Below, piece after piece: positions 34,246 through 42,507 of a DNA stretch of 64,000 nt. The notes under the pieces are model-generated. The model was not told where the DNA came from. It ran no database searches and worked only from the letters and a program-made list of their open reading frames with translations. The DNA comes from CAZMZW01 sp964571135 (GTDB lineage: Bacteria; Chloroflexota; Anaerolineae; Anaerolineales; Anaerolineaceae), in the NCBI GenBank assembly GCA_964571135.1, contig CAZMZW010000009.1, positions 1 to 64,000 on the forward strand, given 5' to 3'. How positions within the stretch are numbered: the first letter of the stretch is position 1; the number at the start of each line of letters is the position of its first letter. The translations under genes and the position numbers were made by a program.

Positions 34246-35085
34246 TTAACCAATTTCTGCCAGAACTTTTTCCAGATCAGCCAGCGCCTGCTCTGCCTGC
34301 TCCGGTTTAAATCGTGCAAAATGCGATCCGGCGGTATTCTCAATGAACGAAACACCCTTGCCCTTGATGGTGTTGGCCATGATGAGTTTAGGCATTCCTT
34401 CTGGAGCTTTGGTGTTGAATGCTTTTAGCAAATCCTCGACGCTGTGTCCATCTGCTTCGATGACATGCCAGCCAAAATCCGTGAATTTCTTTGCCAGCGG
34501 TTCAAGCGCCATGATGGTTTCGGTGGGTCCATCCAATGAAAAACGGTTGCGGTCCACAATAGCGGTCAGGTTATCCAATTTAAAATGGGATGCGCTCATG
34601 GCTGCCTCCCACACGCTTCCTTCCATCAATTCGCCATCCCCTAAAATACAATAGACCTTCCAATCAGCTTTATCCAGTTTTCCACCCAGGGCAATTCCCA
34701 CTGAAATGGGTAATCCATGACCCAGGGAACCGGAGCTGATCTCCACCCCGGGCATGCGGTGTTTATCCACGTGCATACTGAGGGGGGCATCCAGCATATC
34801 AAAGCGATTCAACTCATCCAGCGGGAAAAATCCGCGCCGTGCCATGGCTGCTGAAAAACCAACATTGCCATGACCTTTGCTGAGCACGATGCGGTCACGC
34901 CCTTCCCATTTTGGATTTTTGGGGTCAACCTTGGCGACCTCAAAGAACAGAACGGAAAGTATTTCTGCCATGGAGAGAGAGCCGCCCACATGCACTCCTT
35001 CGCTGCAGTCGCGGGAGGTGCGAACGACATCTTCGCGAATTTGCACCGCAGTGCGTTTCAATTGCTTTAATTTTTCATTGTCCAT
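34246..35085 (-). CDS. Transketolase, N-terminal subunit
   Basis: A 279-residue protein with the thiamine diphosphate-binding half of a transketolase: DRIVLSKGHGNVGFSAAM, SGSLGHGLPISVGIALGGK and the GDG...N motif GDGELMEGSVWEAAMSASHF followed by AIVDRN. It works together with the next gene product to move two-carbon units between sugar phosphates. The ATG at 35085 with GGAG seven bases upstream is preferred over a TTG four codons earlier. A 124-base gap separates it from the cyclase gene, so it may also have a promoter of its own. Confidence 0.9.
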   Translation of the reverse strand: MDNEKLKQLKRTAVQIREDVVRTSRDCSEGVHVGGSLSMAEILSVLFFEVAKVDPKNPKWEGRDRIVLSKGHGNVGFSAAMARRGFFPLDELNRFDMLDAPLSMHVDKHRMPGVEISSGSLGHGLPISVGIALGGKLDKADWKVYCILGDGELMEGSVWEAAMSASHFKLDNLTAIVDRNRFSLDGPTETIMALEPLAKKFTDFGWHVIEADGHSVEDLLKAFNTKAPEGMPKLIMANTIKGKGVSFIENTAGSHFARFKPEQAEQALADLEKVLAEIG

Positions 35086-35209
35086 ATTAATCTCCAAAAA
35101 AGACCTAAAAATTATAATCTCATAACTGACGAAACCTGTTAATTATTAATTCTTCTCCATTTATTTCTCCATATAAAAACCGATATTTATAAAATCCTTA
35201 TTCTCAAAT

Positions 35210-35881
35210 TTATTTTACTTCTGCGACAGCAGTGACCGGGGATGCTTCCAAGCCTTCCATGCGTAAAGGAAAAAGGAAAATACGATGGATGGGATTGTTG
35301 ACCAGTACATCCAGCCTGGCATCTTCTAAAAGGATGATGGGTTCATACCGATCCAGTAAAGTATGATGGATCGGATAACCCAACGGTCGGTTGATCTGCA
35401 GATTTTCGATCGAGGTGAAATCAACCCCGATACAGCGCAATTGAGGGATGGATGCCAGTAATCTGGCAGACTCAAGTGAAAACCCAGGTGTGGCAGTCAG
35501 GTAGGTTTCCGGCTGTCCAGCGCGGTAAGTTAGTCCAAAACCGGTATGTACCAACAAGGCATCACATTCACTTAATGCTGCATGGTAAGGTTCAAGATCC
35601 ACCAGTTCCACAGGCTGCCAGGCCTGGCGGGGAATATTTAATATAAGCACCTTGGAAAAAACAAACTCACCTATCGAAAAATCATTGATTTTGCGCCCCT
35701 GCGGGTTGAAATGCCAGGGCATGTCAATATGCGTGCCAGTGTGGACAAACATTTCCAAATAAGACGTATTGCTGTTTTGACCCTCAGCCATTCGAGTTCT
35801 CGGGATGATCTGCGGTGGATTCAACCTGGCATCCAGGACAGGGTTGGCAGGATCAACTGGGTAGGAAAATTCAATGAACAT
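35210..35881 (-). CDS. Cyclase/kynurenine formamidase-like metal hydrolase
   Basis: A 223-residue member of the cyclase family, identified by the metal-binding motif HTGTHIDMPWHF (His47, His51, Asp53, His57). Family members hydrolyse amides or lactone-like bonds (kynurenine formamidase, isatin hydrolase) or act as cyclases. No tryptophan-degradation genes are nearby. Its position between a dehydrogenase and a transketolase suggests a hydrolase acting on a sugar acid or lactone, which is inference only. It starts 12 bases downstream of the dehydrogenase stop. Confidence 0.8.
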   Translation of the reverse strand: MFIEFSYPVDPANPVLDARLNPPQIIPRTRMAEGQNSNTSYLEMFVHTGTHIDMPWHFNPQGRKINDFSIGEFVFSKVLILNIPRQAWQPVELVDLEPYHAALSECDALLVHTGFGLTYRAGQPETYLTATPGFSLESARLLASIPQLRCIGVDFTSIENLQINRPLGYPIHHTLLDRYEPIILLEDARLDVLVNNPIHRIFLFPLRMEGLEASPVTAVAEVK

Positions 35882-35893
35882 TAATAATCCATT

Positions 35894-36928
35894 TTATTTT
35901 GTCAGATGGGCAGATATCTCATCTAAAATTGATTTTTTGATTGGGATGCCCTCCTGCATGCGCTTTTGGGCAAGGATGGCTTCACGTTCACCCGGCATTT
36001 GCACTTCGCTGAATCCCTGGATGGGAGGGGTGGCTGTGATTTTTTCTTCCAGCTTCCCGGTGCGGGATATAAATTCTTCCACTGGCATGATGCCGGCCGG
36101 GTCAATGGCCAGCACCATCATGGAGACCCCTTGCGGTTTATCCGGCGCCTTATGAAAGGAAGGGATATCGGGCCCCAGTGTGCCGCCGCTAAGCACACCA
36201 GTTAACATTTCCACTGCCACAGCCAGGGAATACCCTTTCGGACCGCCTAAAGGAAGCAGGATTCCTTTCAATGCTTCAGCTAGTGAGGTGGTCGGTTCAC
36301 CATCGGCATTGAGTGCCAGACCGGCTGGGATCTCATCACCTGAACGAGCCATTTCATATAATTTTCCCTTTGCGGTGGCACTGGTGGCCAGGTCCACCAC
36401 TACCGGGAATTGCCTGCCTGGAAAAGCAAAGGAAAGCGGGTTGGTGCCAATTGCTGCTTTGCGGCCTCCATAGGGTGCCACTGCAGGGTTGGCGTTATGC
36501 ACCATGAATCCCAGCAGGCCGGCTTTTGCAAGTTTTTCAGTAAAGCAACCCAGTGCGCCGGCATGATTGCCATTAAAGACGCTCACCACTCCCACTCCAT
36601 GTTCCCTGGCCACCTTGATCGCTCCAGCTGCAGCTTCAGAGGCAATGTATTGACCAAAAGAACCGCATCCATCCAGATGCATAATGGCACCACGATGATT
36701 AATGACCTTTGGAACAGCGTTCGGTTGTATCCCGCCGCTGAGGGCTCTTTCCATGTAGGTCGGCAGCATGTTCAACCCGTGAGAGCTTACCCCATGCAGT
36801 TCGCACCACAACAAGGCATCTGTAACGGCATCCACAGCCGCAGGAATAGCCTTAACAAAGATCAATGCTCGCTGGCAGAGGTCTGTCACCTCTGCTACTG
36901 AAAGAACGCTGATTGGTTTGGCTTCCAT
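35894..36928 (-). CDS. LDH2/malate dehydrogenase family NAD(P)-dependent oxidoreductase
   Basis: A 344-residue member of the malate/L-lactate dehydrogenase (LDH2, YlbC-like) family, which has its own fold, distinct from the classic Rossmann lactate dehydrogenases. Signature stretches are ELHGVSSHGLNMLPTYMERA, GAIKVAREHGVGVVSVFNGN-H, PYGGRKAAIGTNPLSFAFP and LLPLGGPKGYSLAVAVEML. Members reduce or oxidise 2-keto/2-hydroxy acids, for example ureidoglycolate, sulfolactate or diketogulonate. The substrate here is unknown but a 2-hydroxy acid is likely. It begins 10 bases after the aldolase gene. Confidence 0.88.
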   Translation of the reverse strand: MEAKPISVLSVAEVTDLCQRALIFVKAIPAAVDAVTDALLWCELHGVSSHGLNMLPTYMERALSGGIQPNAVPKVINHRGAIMHLDGCGSFGQYIASEAAAGAIKVAREHGVGVVSVFNGNHAGALGCFTEKLAKAGLLGFMVHNANPAVAPYGGRKAAIGTNPLSFAFPGRQFPVVVDLATSATAKGKLYEMARSGDEIPAGLALNADGEPTTSLAEALKGILLPLGGPKGYSLAVAVEMLTGVLSGGTLGPDIPSFHKAPDKPQGVSMMVLAIDPAGIMPVEEFISRTGKLEEKITATPPIQGFSEVQMPGEREAILAQKRMQEGIPIKKSILDEISAHLTK

Positions 36929-36938
36929 TATATTATTC

Positions 36939-37823
36939 CTACTTTAACATGCCCATTTCGGTGAATTTGGCCTTGATCTTGGCGCTGGTTTCTACTGGCA
37001 GGGGTCCAAAAGGTCGGCGGGGATATCCCGCATTGACACCACGCATGTGCAGGGCTTCATAGCAAACCACAAGAGTGGGTCCAAGTTTCAGGATATTGCG
37101 GGCGCGATTAACTTTTAATTGCATCTGGGCGGCTTTACGGCCGTCATTGGTTAAAAGAATTTCCCAGAATTCGTGCATTAATTCCGGCCAGACATTGGCT
37201 AGTCCGGAGATTACCCCTTTTGCACCGGCTTCCACTGCTGGAGCCGCGATGGCTTCGGTGCCCACAATGGGTATAAATTTTGGATCCTTGACTGCTTCAA
37301 GGAAAGCATAGAAATTTATGATATCAAATTGACTGTCTTTAAATCCAGCTAAACTTTCAGCTGCGAGCGTTTTGACCATACCAGGGGTCAATGGATTACC
37401 GGAAAGCTCGGGGTTGTTGTAGGCGAAGACCGGGATCTTCACTGCCTGTATGATTGCGCGGAAATAATCCAATAGATCCGCTTCCGGGTATTTGTAATAC
37501 CAGGGTGGAATGGATCCGACTGCATCCGCTCCGGCGGATTCGGCGTGTTTTGCCAATTCTACTGCTTCTGCAGTACTGACAGCTCCAATATGGATGATGA
37601 CGGGCACTTTTCCGCCCACTTCATCAATGATCACCTCTGCTACTTTTTTTCGTTCGGCCGTGGTCATCAACGGCCCGGAGCCGTAGGTGCCGGTCGGGTA
37701 GAACCCATTGATATGGGGCAGTAGAAAACTGATGACTTCTCGTTGTGCTTTTTCATCAAAATTGCCAGCTTTATCGAAGCAGGTGATGACGGGAGGGATG
37801 ATGCCTTTGATTTCCTTACTCAT
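36939..37823 (-). CDS. DHDPS/N-acetylneuraminate lyase family aldolase
   Basis: Class I aldolase of 294 residues in the dihydrodipicolinate synthase superfamily. The Schiff-base lysine is Lys162 in LAGFKDSQFD and the catalytic tyrosine Tyr135 in VFAYNNP. The substrate loop reads TGTYGSG in place of the GTTGE of lysine-pathway DapA, so a role as a keto-deoxy-sugar-acid or sialic-acid-type aldolase is more likely than lysine synthesis. A strong AAGGAG ribosome site precedes the ATG. It sits in an operon with an epimerase and a hydroxyacid dehydrogenase, again pointing to sugar-acid metabolism. Confidence 0.85.
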   Translation of the reverse strand: MSKEIKGIIPPVITCFDKAGNFDEKAQREVISFLLPHINGFYPTGTYGSGPLMTTAERKKVAEVIIDEVGGKVPVIIHIGAVSTAEAVELAKHAESAGADAVGSIPPWYYKYPEADLLDYFRAIIQAVKIPVFAYNNPELSGNPLTPGMVKTLAAESLAGFKDSQFDIINFYAFLEAVKDPKFIPIVGTEAIAAPAVEAGAKGVISGLANVWPELMHEFWEILLTNDGRKAAQMQLKVNRARNILKLGPTLVVCYEALHMRGVNAGYPRRPFGPLPVETSAKIKAKFTEMGMLK

Positions 37824-37841
37824 TGAGATACTCCTTAAAGG

Positions 37842-38744
37842 TTAAGATAATTGGAAAAGCCGCAATGCTTCTGCAAGCGGCACATGCCTGAAGTCAGTGA
37901 ATTCTTTAATGAACCTTTCGGCGCTGATCAAGGGCGGCATGTCCTGATCTGTGTTCGTGCCGAAGGAAAACTCAACGTCCGGCCGCAGTGTTCGCACCAT
38001 CCGGGCGATCTGCTGAAGGCTGAGTGAATCATTGGGAAGGTTGTAGATACTGTGCTGATTCTTTTCCGCCATGGCCAGAGTGACCAGAGCCCGTGCAGTA
38101 TCTTCCAGATGGGATATCGCCAAGGTCACCTGCGGAGCAAATTTTGTTTCAATTTTCCCACCTGTCTTAAGCATGTTAAAAATGTCCATTCTCCAGGCGG
38201 ACGTGGTAAGCGCATTTCCCGGACCAACAACAGCTCCCATTCGGCCGGCGGTGAATTGAAACCCAAACTTCCTGGCATAGCTGACACCTAACGCTTCCAC
38301 AAATCGCTTTGTCTCACCGTAGAAATTATCCGGGGTGGGTGCAACCGATTCATCCACCGGACATTGCTCTATTGGGCGGTAACCGAGAGCGGAATAAGAG
38401 GAGGAATAGATAAAACGCTTGACCCCATATTGGTGGGTTAACTCCAGTAGATTATTTGAACCCAGCACATTCACCTGAAAGGCAAGGTCCGGGTTCTGAT
38501 TGGAATTGGTGGTCAACGTGGCCGCCATGTGAATGATTGTGCCAATCTTGTGAGCCAGGAAAATGGTTTCCAATTGCTTGCGATCGGAGAGGTCAGCGGT
38601 CATGCTGATGACCTCACTGGAGGGATTGGCTTTATGCCGAACGTCAATGACCTTTTGACCAGCATCGATCAATTGCCGGCAGACCTCTGTTCCCAGAAAG
38701 CCGCTTCCACCGGTGACCAGTATGGTGTTGTAATCTTTGAGCAT
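37842..38744 (-). CDS. NAD-dependent epimerase/dehydratase
   Basis: Extended-SDR sugar epimerase/dehydratase-like protein of 300 residues. The NAD motif is TGGSGFLG near the N-terminus, the catalytic Tyr-x-x-x-Lys lies in FYGETKRFVEAL, and the serine is in FIYSSSYSALG. I chose the ATG at 38744; a TTG seven codons upstream is possible. Neither start has a ribosome site of its own. The gene begins one base after the stop of a 26-codon ORF that does have a strong ribosome site, so translation is probably coupled. It is the first enzyme gene of the operon. Confidence 0.82.
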   Translation of the reverse strand: MLKDYNTILVTGGSGFLGTEVCRQLIDAGQKVIDVRHKANPSSEVISMTADLSDRKQLETIFLAHKIGTIIHMAATLTTNSNQNPDLAFQVNVLGSNNLLELTHQYGVKRFIYSSSYSALGYRPIEQCPVDESVAPTPDNFYGETKRFVEALGVSYARKFGFQFTAGRMGAVVGPGNALTTSAWRMDIFNMLKTGGKIETKFAPQVTLAISHLEDTARALVTLAMAEKNQHSIYNLPNDSLSLQQIARMVRTLRPDVEFSFGTNTDQDMPPLISAERFIKEFTDFRHVPLAEALRLFQLS

Positions 38745-38745
38745 G

Positions 38746-38826
38746 TCAGACAAGATTATTTGCAAAGGATTGCTGACCCATACGATAATTCATCGTGAAT
38801 GGTGAAAACAATTGGACAATATCCAT
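38746..38826 (-). CDS. Short leader ORF (26 codons) upstream of the epimerase gene
   Basis: An ORF of 26 codons (starting MDIVQLFSPFTMNYRMG, ending at a TGA) has a good Shine-Dalgarno sequence (GAGGTG at 38836-38831, 4 bases before the ATG). Its stop is separated by a single base from the epimerase ATG, which has no ribosome site. That layout is typical of translational coupling. The peptide has no recognisable domain and no run of one amino acid that would mark a classical attenuator. It could also mean that the epimerase reading frame was extended upstream in an ancestor. Confidence 0.55.
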   Translation of the reverse strand: MDIVQLFSPFTMNYRMGQQSFANNLV

Positions 38827-39035
38827 AAATCACCTCAAGATACAGGCTGGAGAATCCGGTAAATTATAGTACAAGAAATAAATTATGATGAAAAAACAAA
38901 ATTTTGGAGTACTGGATGAGCGCAAATGCAATTAATTTCTAAAAAAACTTCCATAAAAAATGTTCTATCAATCTAACAATGCTAACTTATAACCTCTTAA
39001 TCAGCATAAGTTAAATTTGTTGTGAGCGATAGATT

Positions 39036-39749
39036 TCAGGAAATTAATGTTCCAACTTCTTTCCCTTGAATGGCATCTGTGAGGGCTTTGGCATCCCAGA
39101 GATTAAGTACCAGGATGGGTAATTTATTTTCCATGCATAAAGAAACCGCGGTACTGTCCATCACTTCCAAACGAAGATTGAGGGTCTCTATATAACTCAA
39201 ATTGTTGAACTTTTTTGCTTTTGGATTATTGGAAGGGTCACTGTCATATACTCCATCCACTTTGGTGGCTTTGATCAGCACATTTGCGCCGACCTCCGTA
39301 GCCCGCAGAGCCGCTGCCGTATCTGTTGAGAAGAATGGATTTCCAGTGCCGCCTCCAAAGATTACCACCCGCCCTTTTTCCAGGTGACGGATGGCGCGCC
39401 GGCGGATGTAAGGTTCTGCTACAGTGCGCATTTCAATGGCGGATTGCACCCGTGTGTCAACCCCGCATTTTTCCATGGCATCCATCAAAGCCAGCGCATT
39501 CATCACCGTGCCCAGCATGCCCATGTAATCTGCAGTGGCCTGGTCCATGCCCATTTCCAGACCCACTCTGCCGCGCCATAGGTTGCCAGCCCCAATGACA
39601 ATGGCTACATCCACACCCAATTCATGAACCTGACGCACACGCAGCGCGATATCAGCTGCGCGTTTGGCGTTGATGCCATATCCTTCTGGTCCTGCCAGGG
39701 CTTCACCGCTCAGTTTTAATAAAATTCGTTGGTATTTAATGTTTTTCAT
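39036..39749 (-). CDS. pyrH: UMP kinase
   Basis: Hexameric UMP kinase of 237 residues, making UDP for pyrimidine nucleotides. It has the amino acid kinase fold: LLKLSGEALAG, GVDVAIVIGAGNLWRG, the ATP-site VVIFGGGTGNPFFSTDTAAAL and VDGVYDSDP. The ATG at 39749 with aaggag upstream is preferred; the longer frame runs into the terminator hairpin. It follows tsf but is separated from it by a strong terminator-like hairpin. Confidence 0.96.
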   Translation of the reverse strand: MKNIKYQRILLKLSGEALAGPEGYGINAKRAADIALRVRQVHELGVDVAIVIGAGNLWRGRVGLEMGMDQATADYMGMLGTVMNALALMDAMEKCGVDTRVQSAIEMRTVAEPYIRRRAIRHLEKGRVVIFGGGTGNPFFSTDTAAALRATEVGANVLIKATKVDGVYDSDPSNNPKAKKFNNLSYIETLNLRLEVMDSTAVSLCMENKLPILVLNLWDAKALTDAIQGKEVGTLIS

Positions 39750-39762
39750 GGGTCTCCTTACT

Positions 39763-39789
39763 AAAAAAAAAGCCAACCAATTGGTTGGC
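39763..39789 (-). terminator. Terminator between tsf and pyrH
   Basis: A perfect palindrome (gccaaccaattggttggc, 39772-39789) is followed on the minus strand by nine T residues. It is a textbook intrinsic terminator placed 14 bases before the pyrH start, so pyrH would be made by read-through only or from an unseen promoter. Confidence 0.85.
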
Positions 39790-39797
39790 TTTTGATT

Positions 39798-40406
39798 CTA
39801 TTCTGCTGAATTAACCTCACCCAATCCGTAACGCACAAAGCGCCGAATGACAATGTTTTCACCGGTGGCGGCAACGGTCTGATTGAGCAGTTGTTCGATG
39901 GTTAAATTCTCATCGCGGATATAAACCTGGCGTAATAACACCATTTCATTCTTATATTTCTTGATCGAACCTTCCACAATCCTGGGAAGGAGGTTATCCG
40001 CTTTACCTTCTTCCTTGGCTTTTGCAGTTGCGATGGCTTCCTCGTGTTCTATGACAGCCGCAGGAATATCTTCCTCGCGAATGTAAAGGGGAAAAGATGC
40101 AGCGATCTGCAGGGCAACTTCATGGGCAAATTTTCTGAATGCCTCTGAACGTCCCACAAAATCGGTTTCACAATTCACTTCCACCATGACGCCTACCCGG
40201 CCATCCCCATGTGAGTAGAGTTCCACCACACCTTCGGATGCGTCTCTGCCGGCGCGTTTGCTCGCCGTTGCCAGTCCTTTTTCGCGGAGTAAGTCCAGGG
40301 CTTTTTCCAAATCACCACCGGCTTCTTCCAATGCCGTGCGGCAATCCAGGATACCCACTCCAGTGGACTCACGTAGTTTCTTGATCATATCGGTTGTAAT
40401 TTGCAT
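39798..40406 (-). CDS. tsf: Translation elongation factor Ts
   Basis: EF-Ts recharges EF-Tu with GTP. The N-terminal UBA-like domain (DMIKKLRESTGVGILDCRTALEE) and the core motif VNCETDFVGRSEAF are clear. At 202 residues it is a short form like that of Thermus, lacking the second half of the duplicated core found in the 280-residue E. coli protein. It starts 35 bases after rpsB. Confidence 0.95.
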   Translation of the reverse strand: MQITTDMIKKLRESTGVGILDCRTALEEAGGDLEKALDLLREKGLATASKRAGRDASEGVVELYSHGDGRVGVMVEVNCETDFVGRSEAFRKFAHEVALQIAASFPLYIREEDIPAAVIEHEEAIATAKAKEEGKADNLLPRIVEGSIKKYKNEMVLLRQVYIRDENLTIEQLLNQTVAATGENIVIRRFVRYGLGEVNSAE

Positions 40407-40441
40407 TGCTTGTTCCTGGATATTACTATCTCTCAGTAATA

Positions 40442-41428
40442 TTATTCCTTATCCTCTTCTTTTTTTTCTTCGGATTTATCAAGGGCTGGTTTTTCCGCCG
40501 TCTTCTTTTTTCTGGTCGCCTTGACTTTTTCGACTGGTTTTTCAATTTCTTCAGGGGCAATTTCAGCGGCAACAATTTCTGCCACAACAGGTTTTACGGC
40601 TGCCAGCTTGGCCAAAGTGGATGTACCCAAAAGATCTTCATCATCCAGTTCAACTTCGAGCTCAATGTGCCCCCGGCTCAGATCTGCAGCGCGGGCAGCT
40701 TCATCAGCGAGCAGTCCGGCATCATCCACGGGTTCTTCCTTACGCATGGCTTTGCCTTCTATGACGGCATCGGCTACTTTTCCTACCAGTAATTTAATGG
40801 CGCGAATGGCGTCATCATTGGCTGGCACAATATAATCCACGCCGCTGGGGTCGCAATTGGTATCCACCAGAGCAACGATGGGAATTTCTTTAAGATTGGC
40901 TTCATGGACTGCGGTTGTTTCTCGGCTTACATCGATGATAAACAGCAGTTCGGGCAGGCGCTTCATGTTCCGAATGCCAACCAGTGTGGTCAACAAACGG
41001 TTGATTTCGCGTTCGATCATCAAGCCTTCTTTTTTAACCAGGCGGTCAATCTCGCCGCTGTCGCGAAGTTTTTCCAACCGCTCCAGTTCCATAATACGCG
41101 CGTTAATTGTGGTCCAATTGGTGAGTGTGCCCGGCAGCCAGCGTTCGGTTACATAGGGCATTCCGCAGCGAATGGCTTCTTCCTGGATCGTTTCCTGTGC
41201 CTGGCGCTTGGTACCCACGAACATGACCGTGCCGCCGGCAGCGACGGTATCGCGAACGATGTTGTAGGCAACTTCAAGATATTTTACGGTTTGCTGAAGG
41301 TCGATGATATGGATCCCGTTGCGCTCGGTAAAAATGTAGGGGCGCATGCGCGGATCCCATTTGTTGGTGCGATGCCCAAAGTGGACTCCGCTTTCCAAAA
41401 GTGCTTTCATGGATATATTGGCAGACAT
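40442..41428 (-). CDS. rpsB: 30S ribosomal protein S2
   Basis: Ribosomal protein S2. The core (about 1-235) has MKALLESGVHFGHRTNKWDP, FVGTKRQAQETIQEEAIRCG and LVDTNCDPSGVDYIVPANDD. A tail of about 95 residues follows that is first acidic and then Lys/Glu/Ala-rich, longer than the usual S2. The ATG at 41428 has AAAGGAG seven bases upstream. A structured leader of at least 90 bases lies in front. Confidence 0.96.
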   Translation of the reverse strand: MSANISMKALLESGVHFGHRTNKWDPRMRPYIFTERNGIHIIDLQQTVKYLEVAYNIVRDTVAAGGTVMFVGTKRQAQETIQEEAIRCGMPYVTERWLPGTLTNWTTINARIMELERLEKLRDSGEIDRLVKKEGLMIEREINRLLTTLVGIRNMKRLPELLFIIDVSRETTAVHEANLKEIPIVALVDTNCDPSGVDYIVPANDDAIRAIKLLVGKVADAVIEGKAMRKEEPVDDAGLLADEAARAADLSRGHIELEVELDDEDLLGTSTLAKLAAVKPVVAEIVAAEIAPEEIEKPVEKVKATRKKKTAEKPALDKSEEKKEEDKE

Positions 41429-41454
41429 AGCTGATCTCCTTTGCGTTTTTCCTC

Positions 41455-41519
41455 CGCCTTCTTGATCTCGTTCCACACTGACGCTCCCGCGGCAGCACGC
41501 AAGGAAACTCTTGAAGGCG
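41455..41519 (-). other. Candidate structured leader of rpsB
   Basis: In the rpsB 5' leader a 7-bp closing stem (cgccttc, 41455-41461, with gaaggcg, 41513-41519) encloses a G/C-rich inner region with gctcccgcggcagc. Ribosomal protein leaders often fold into mimics of rRNA for autoregulation; that this one binds S2 is only an inference from position. Confidence 0.4.
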
Positions 41520-41690
41520 TGTGTAATATTTGCTTCCGGGTAGGAAGCCCTACAAGTTTACCACAGGGTCACAAAAACCGTCCAGAAGGCAGCTTTGGAT
41601 TGGATTGAGAACAAAAAACGCGGGCACCTGCTAATACCAGCTATAATTCGACGATATTTCTTGAATCAATAAGCTAATCCTAGAGGTTTA

Positions 41691-42503
41691 ATGAGTATTT
41701 CCAGACGATTGGAAAATGCCCGGAATGCCTTCGATAAAAAAAATCAAAAGGCATCTGCGGCTTTACATGAAATTTCCGAAATTCGCAAAGATGCTGAAGA
41801 ACGGCACGGTTCAGACAGTTCCAAATATATAGGCAATATGGTCTTTGGCGGTTTGGATGGCATCATGACCACTTTTGCCGTGGTCAGCGGGGTTGCAGGT
41901 GCCCAATTGAACCCGGCGATCATTATCATTATGGGTCTGGCAAACCTTTTTGGTGACGGGTTTTCAATGGGGTTGGGAGCTTTCCTTTCCCGAAAGAGTG
42001 AAAAGGAATATTATGATCATGAATACGAGCGTGAGTCTTGGGAATTGGAACATTTTCCGGAAGGGGAACGCCAGGAATTATTACAGATCTATTTGAAACA
42101 GGGCTATCCACCGGCTGATGCACAAAAAATCGTTGAAGTGAAAACTGCCAATAAGGAACTCTGGCTGTCCGCCATGATGACTGAAGAATTGGGATTAATG
42201 AAAGATGATTCCTCGCCAGTGGGCGCTGCCCTGACCACGTTCTTCTCTTTCCTGGCAACCGGTTCGCTTCCCTTGCTTGTCTATCTGGCAGCCCTGCTTT
42301 TTAGATTTACCCTGCCTGCTGCCACCTCTTTCTTGATCTCTGTTGGTTTATCGGGAGTGGCTTTATTTGCGCTGGGCGCAGCTAAATATTTTGTAACCAG
42401 GCGCAATCCCTTTTTAAGTGGTTTGGAAATGTTGATTGTTGGCGGGTTTGCAGCTGGTGTTGCATATCTGGTGGGCGCATTACTTAAAGGAATTGGAGGA
42501 TAA
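41691..42503 (+). CDS. VIT1/CCC1 family transporter
   Basis: Membrane protein of 270 residues in the vacuolar iron/manganese transporter family. The N-terminal NMVFGGLDGIMTTFAVVSG is the family signature of the first transmembrane segment, followed by GLANLFGDGFSMGLGAFLS, an acidic cytoplasmic metal-binding segment (about 105-160) and three more hydrophobic segments. In bacteria the substrate is probably Fe(II) or Mn(II). It is preceded by a gaggt ribosome site and followed after 4 bases by surE. Confidence 0.85.
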   Translation: MSISRRLENARNAFDKKNQKASAALHEISEIRKDAEERHGSDSSKYIGNMVFGGLDGIMTTFAVVSGVAGAQLNPAIIIIMGLANLFGDGFSMGLGAFLSRKSEKEYYDHEYERESWELEHFPEGERQELLQIYLKQGYPPADAQKIVEVKTANKELWLSAMMTEELGLMKDDSSPVGAALTTFFSFLATGSLPLLVYLAALLFRFTLPAATSFLISVGLSGVALFALGAAKYFVTRRNPFLSGLEMLIVGGFAAGVAYLVGALLKGIGG

Positions 42504-42507
42504 AAGG

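Noticed and set aside
34230..34355. 42-codon extension of the transketolase C-terminal subunit
   Set aside because: It overlaps the end of the N-terminal subunit gene, and the ATG at 34229 has a good ribosome site.
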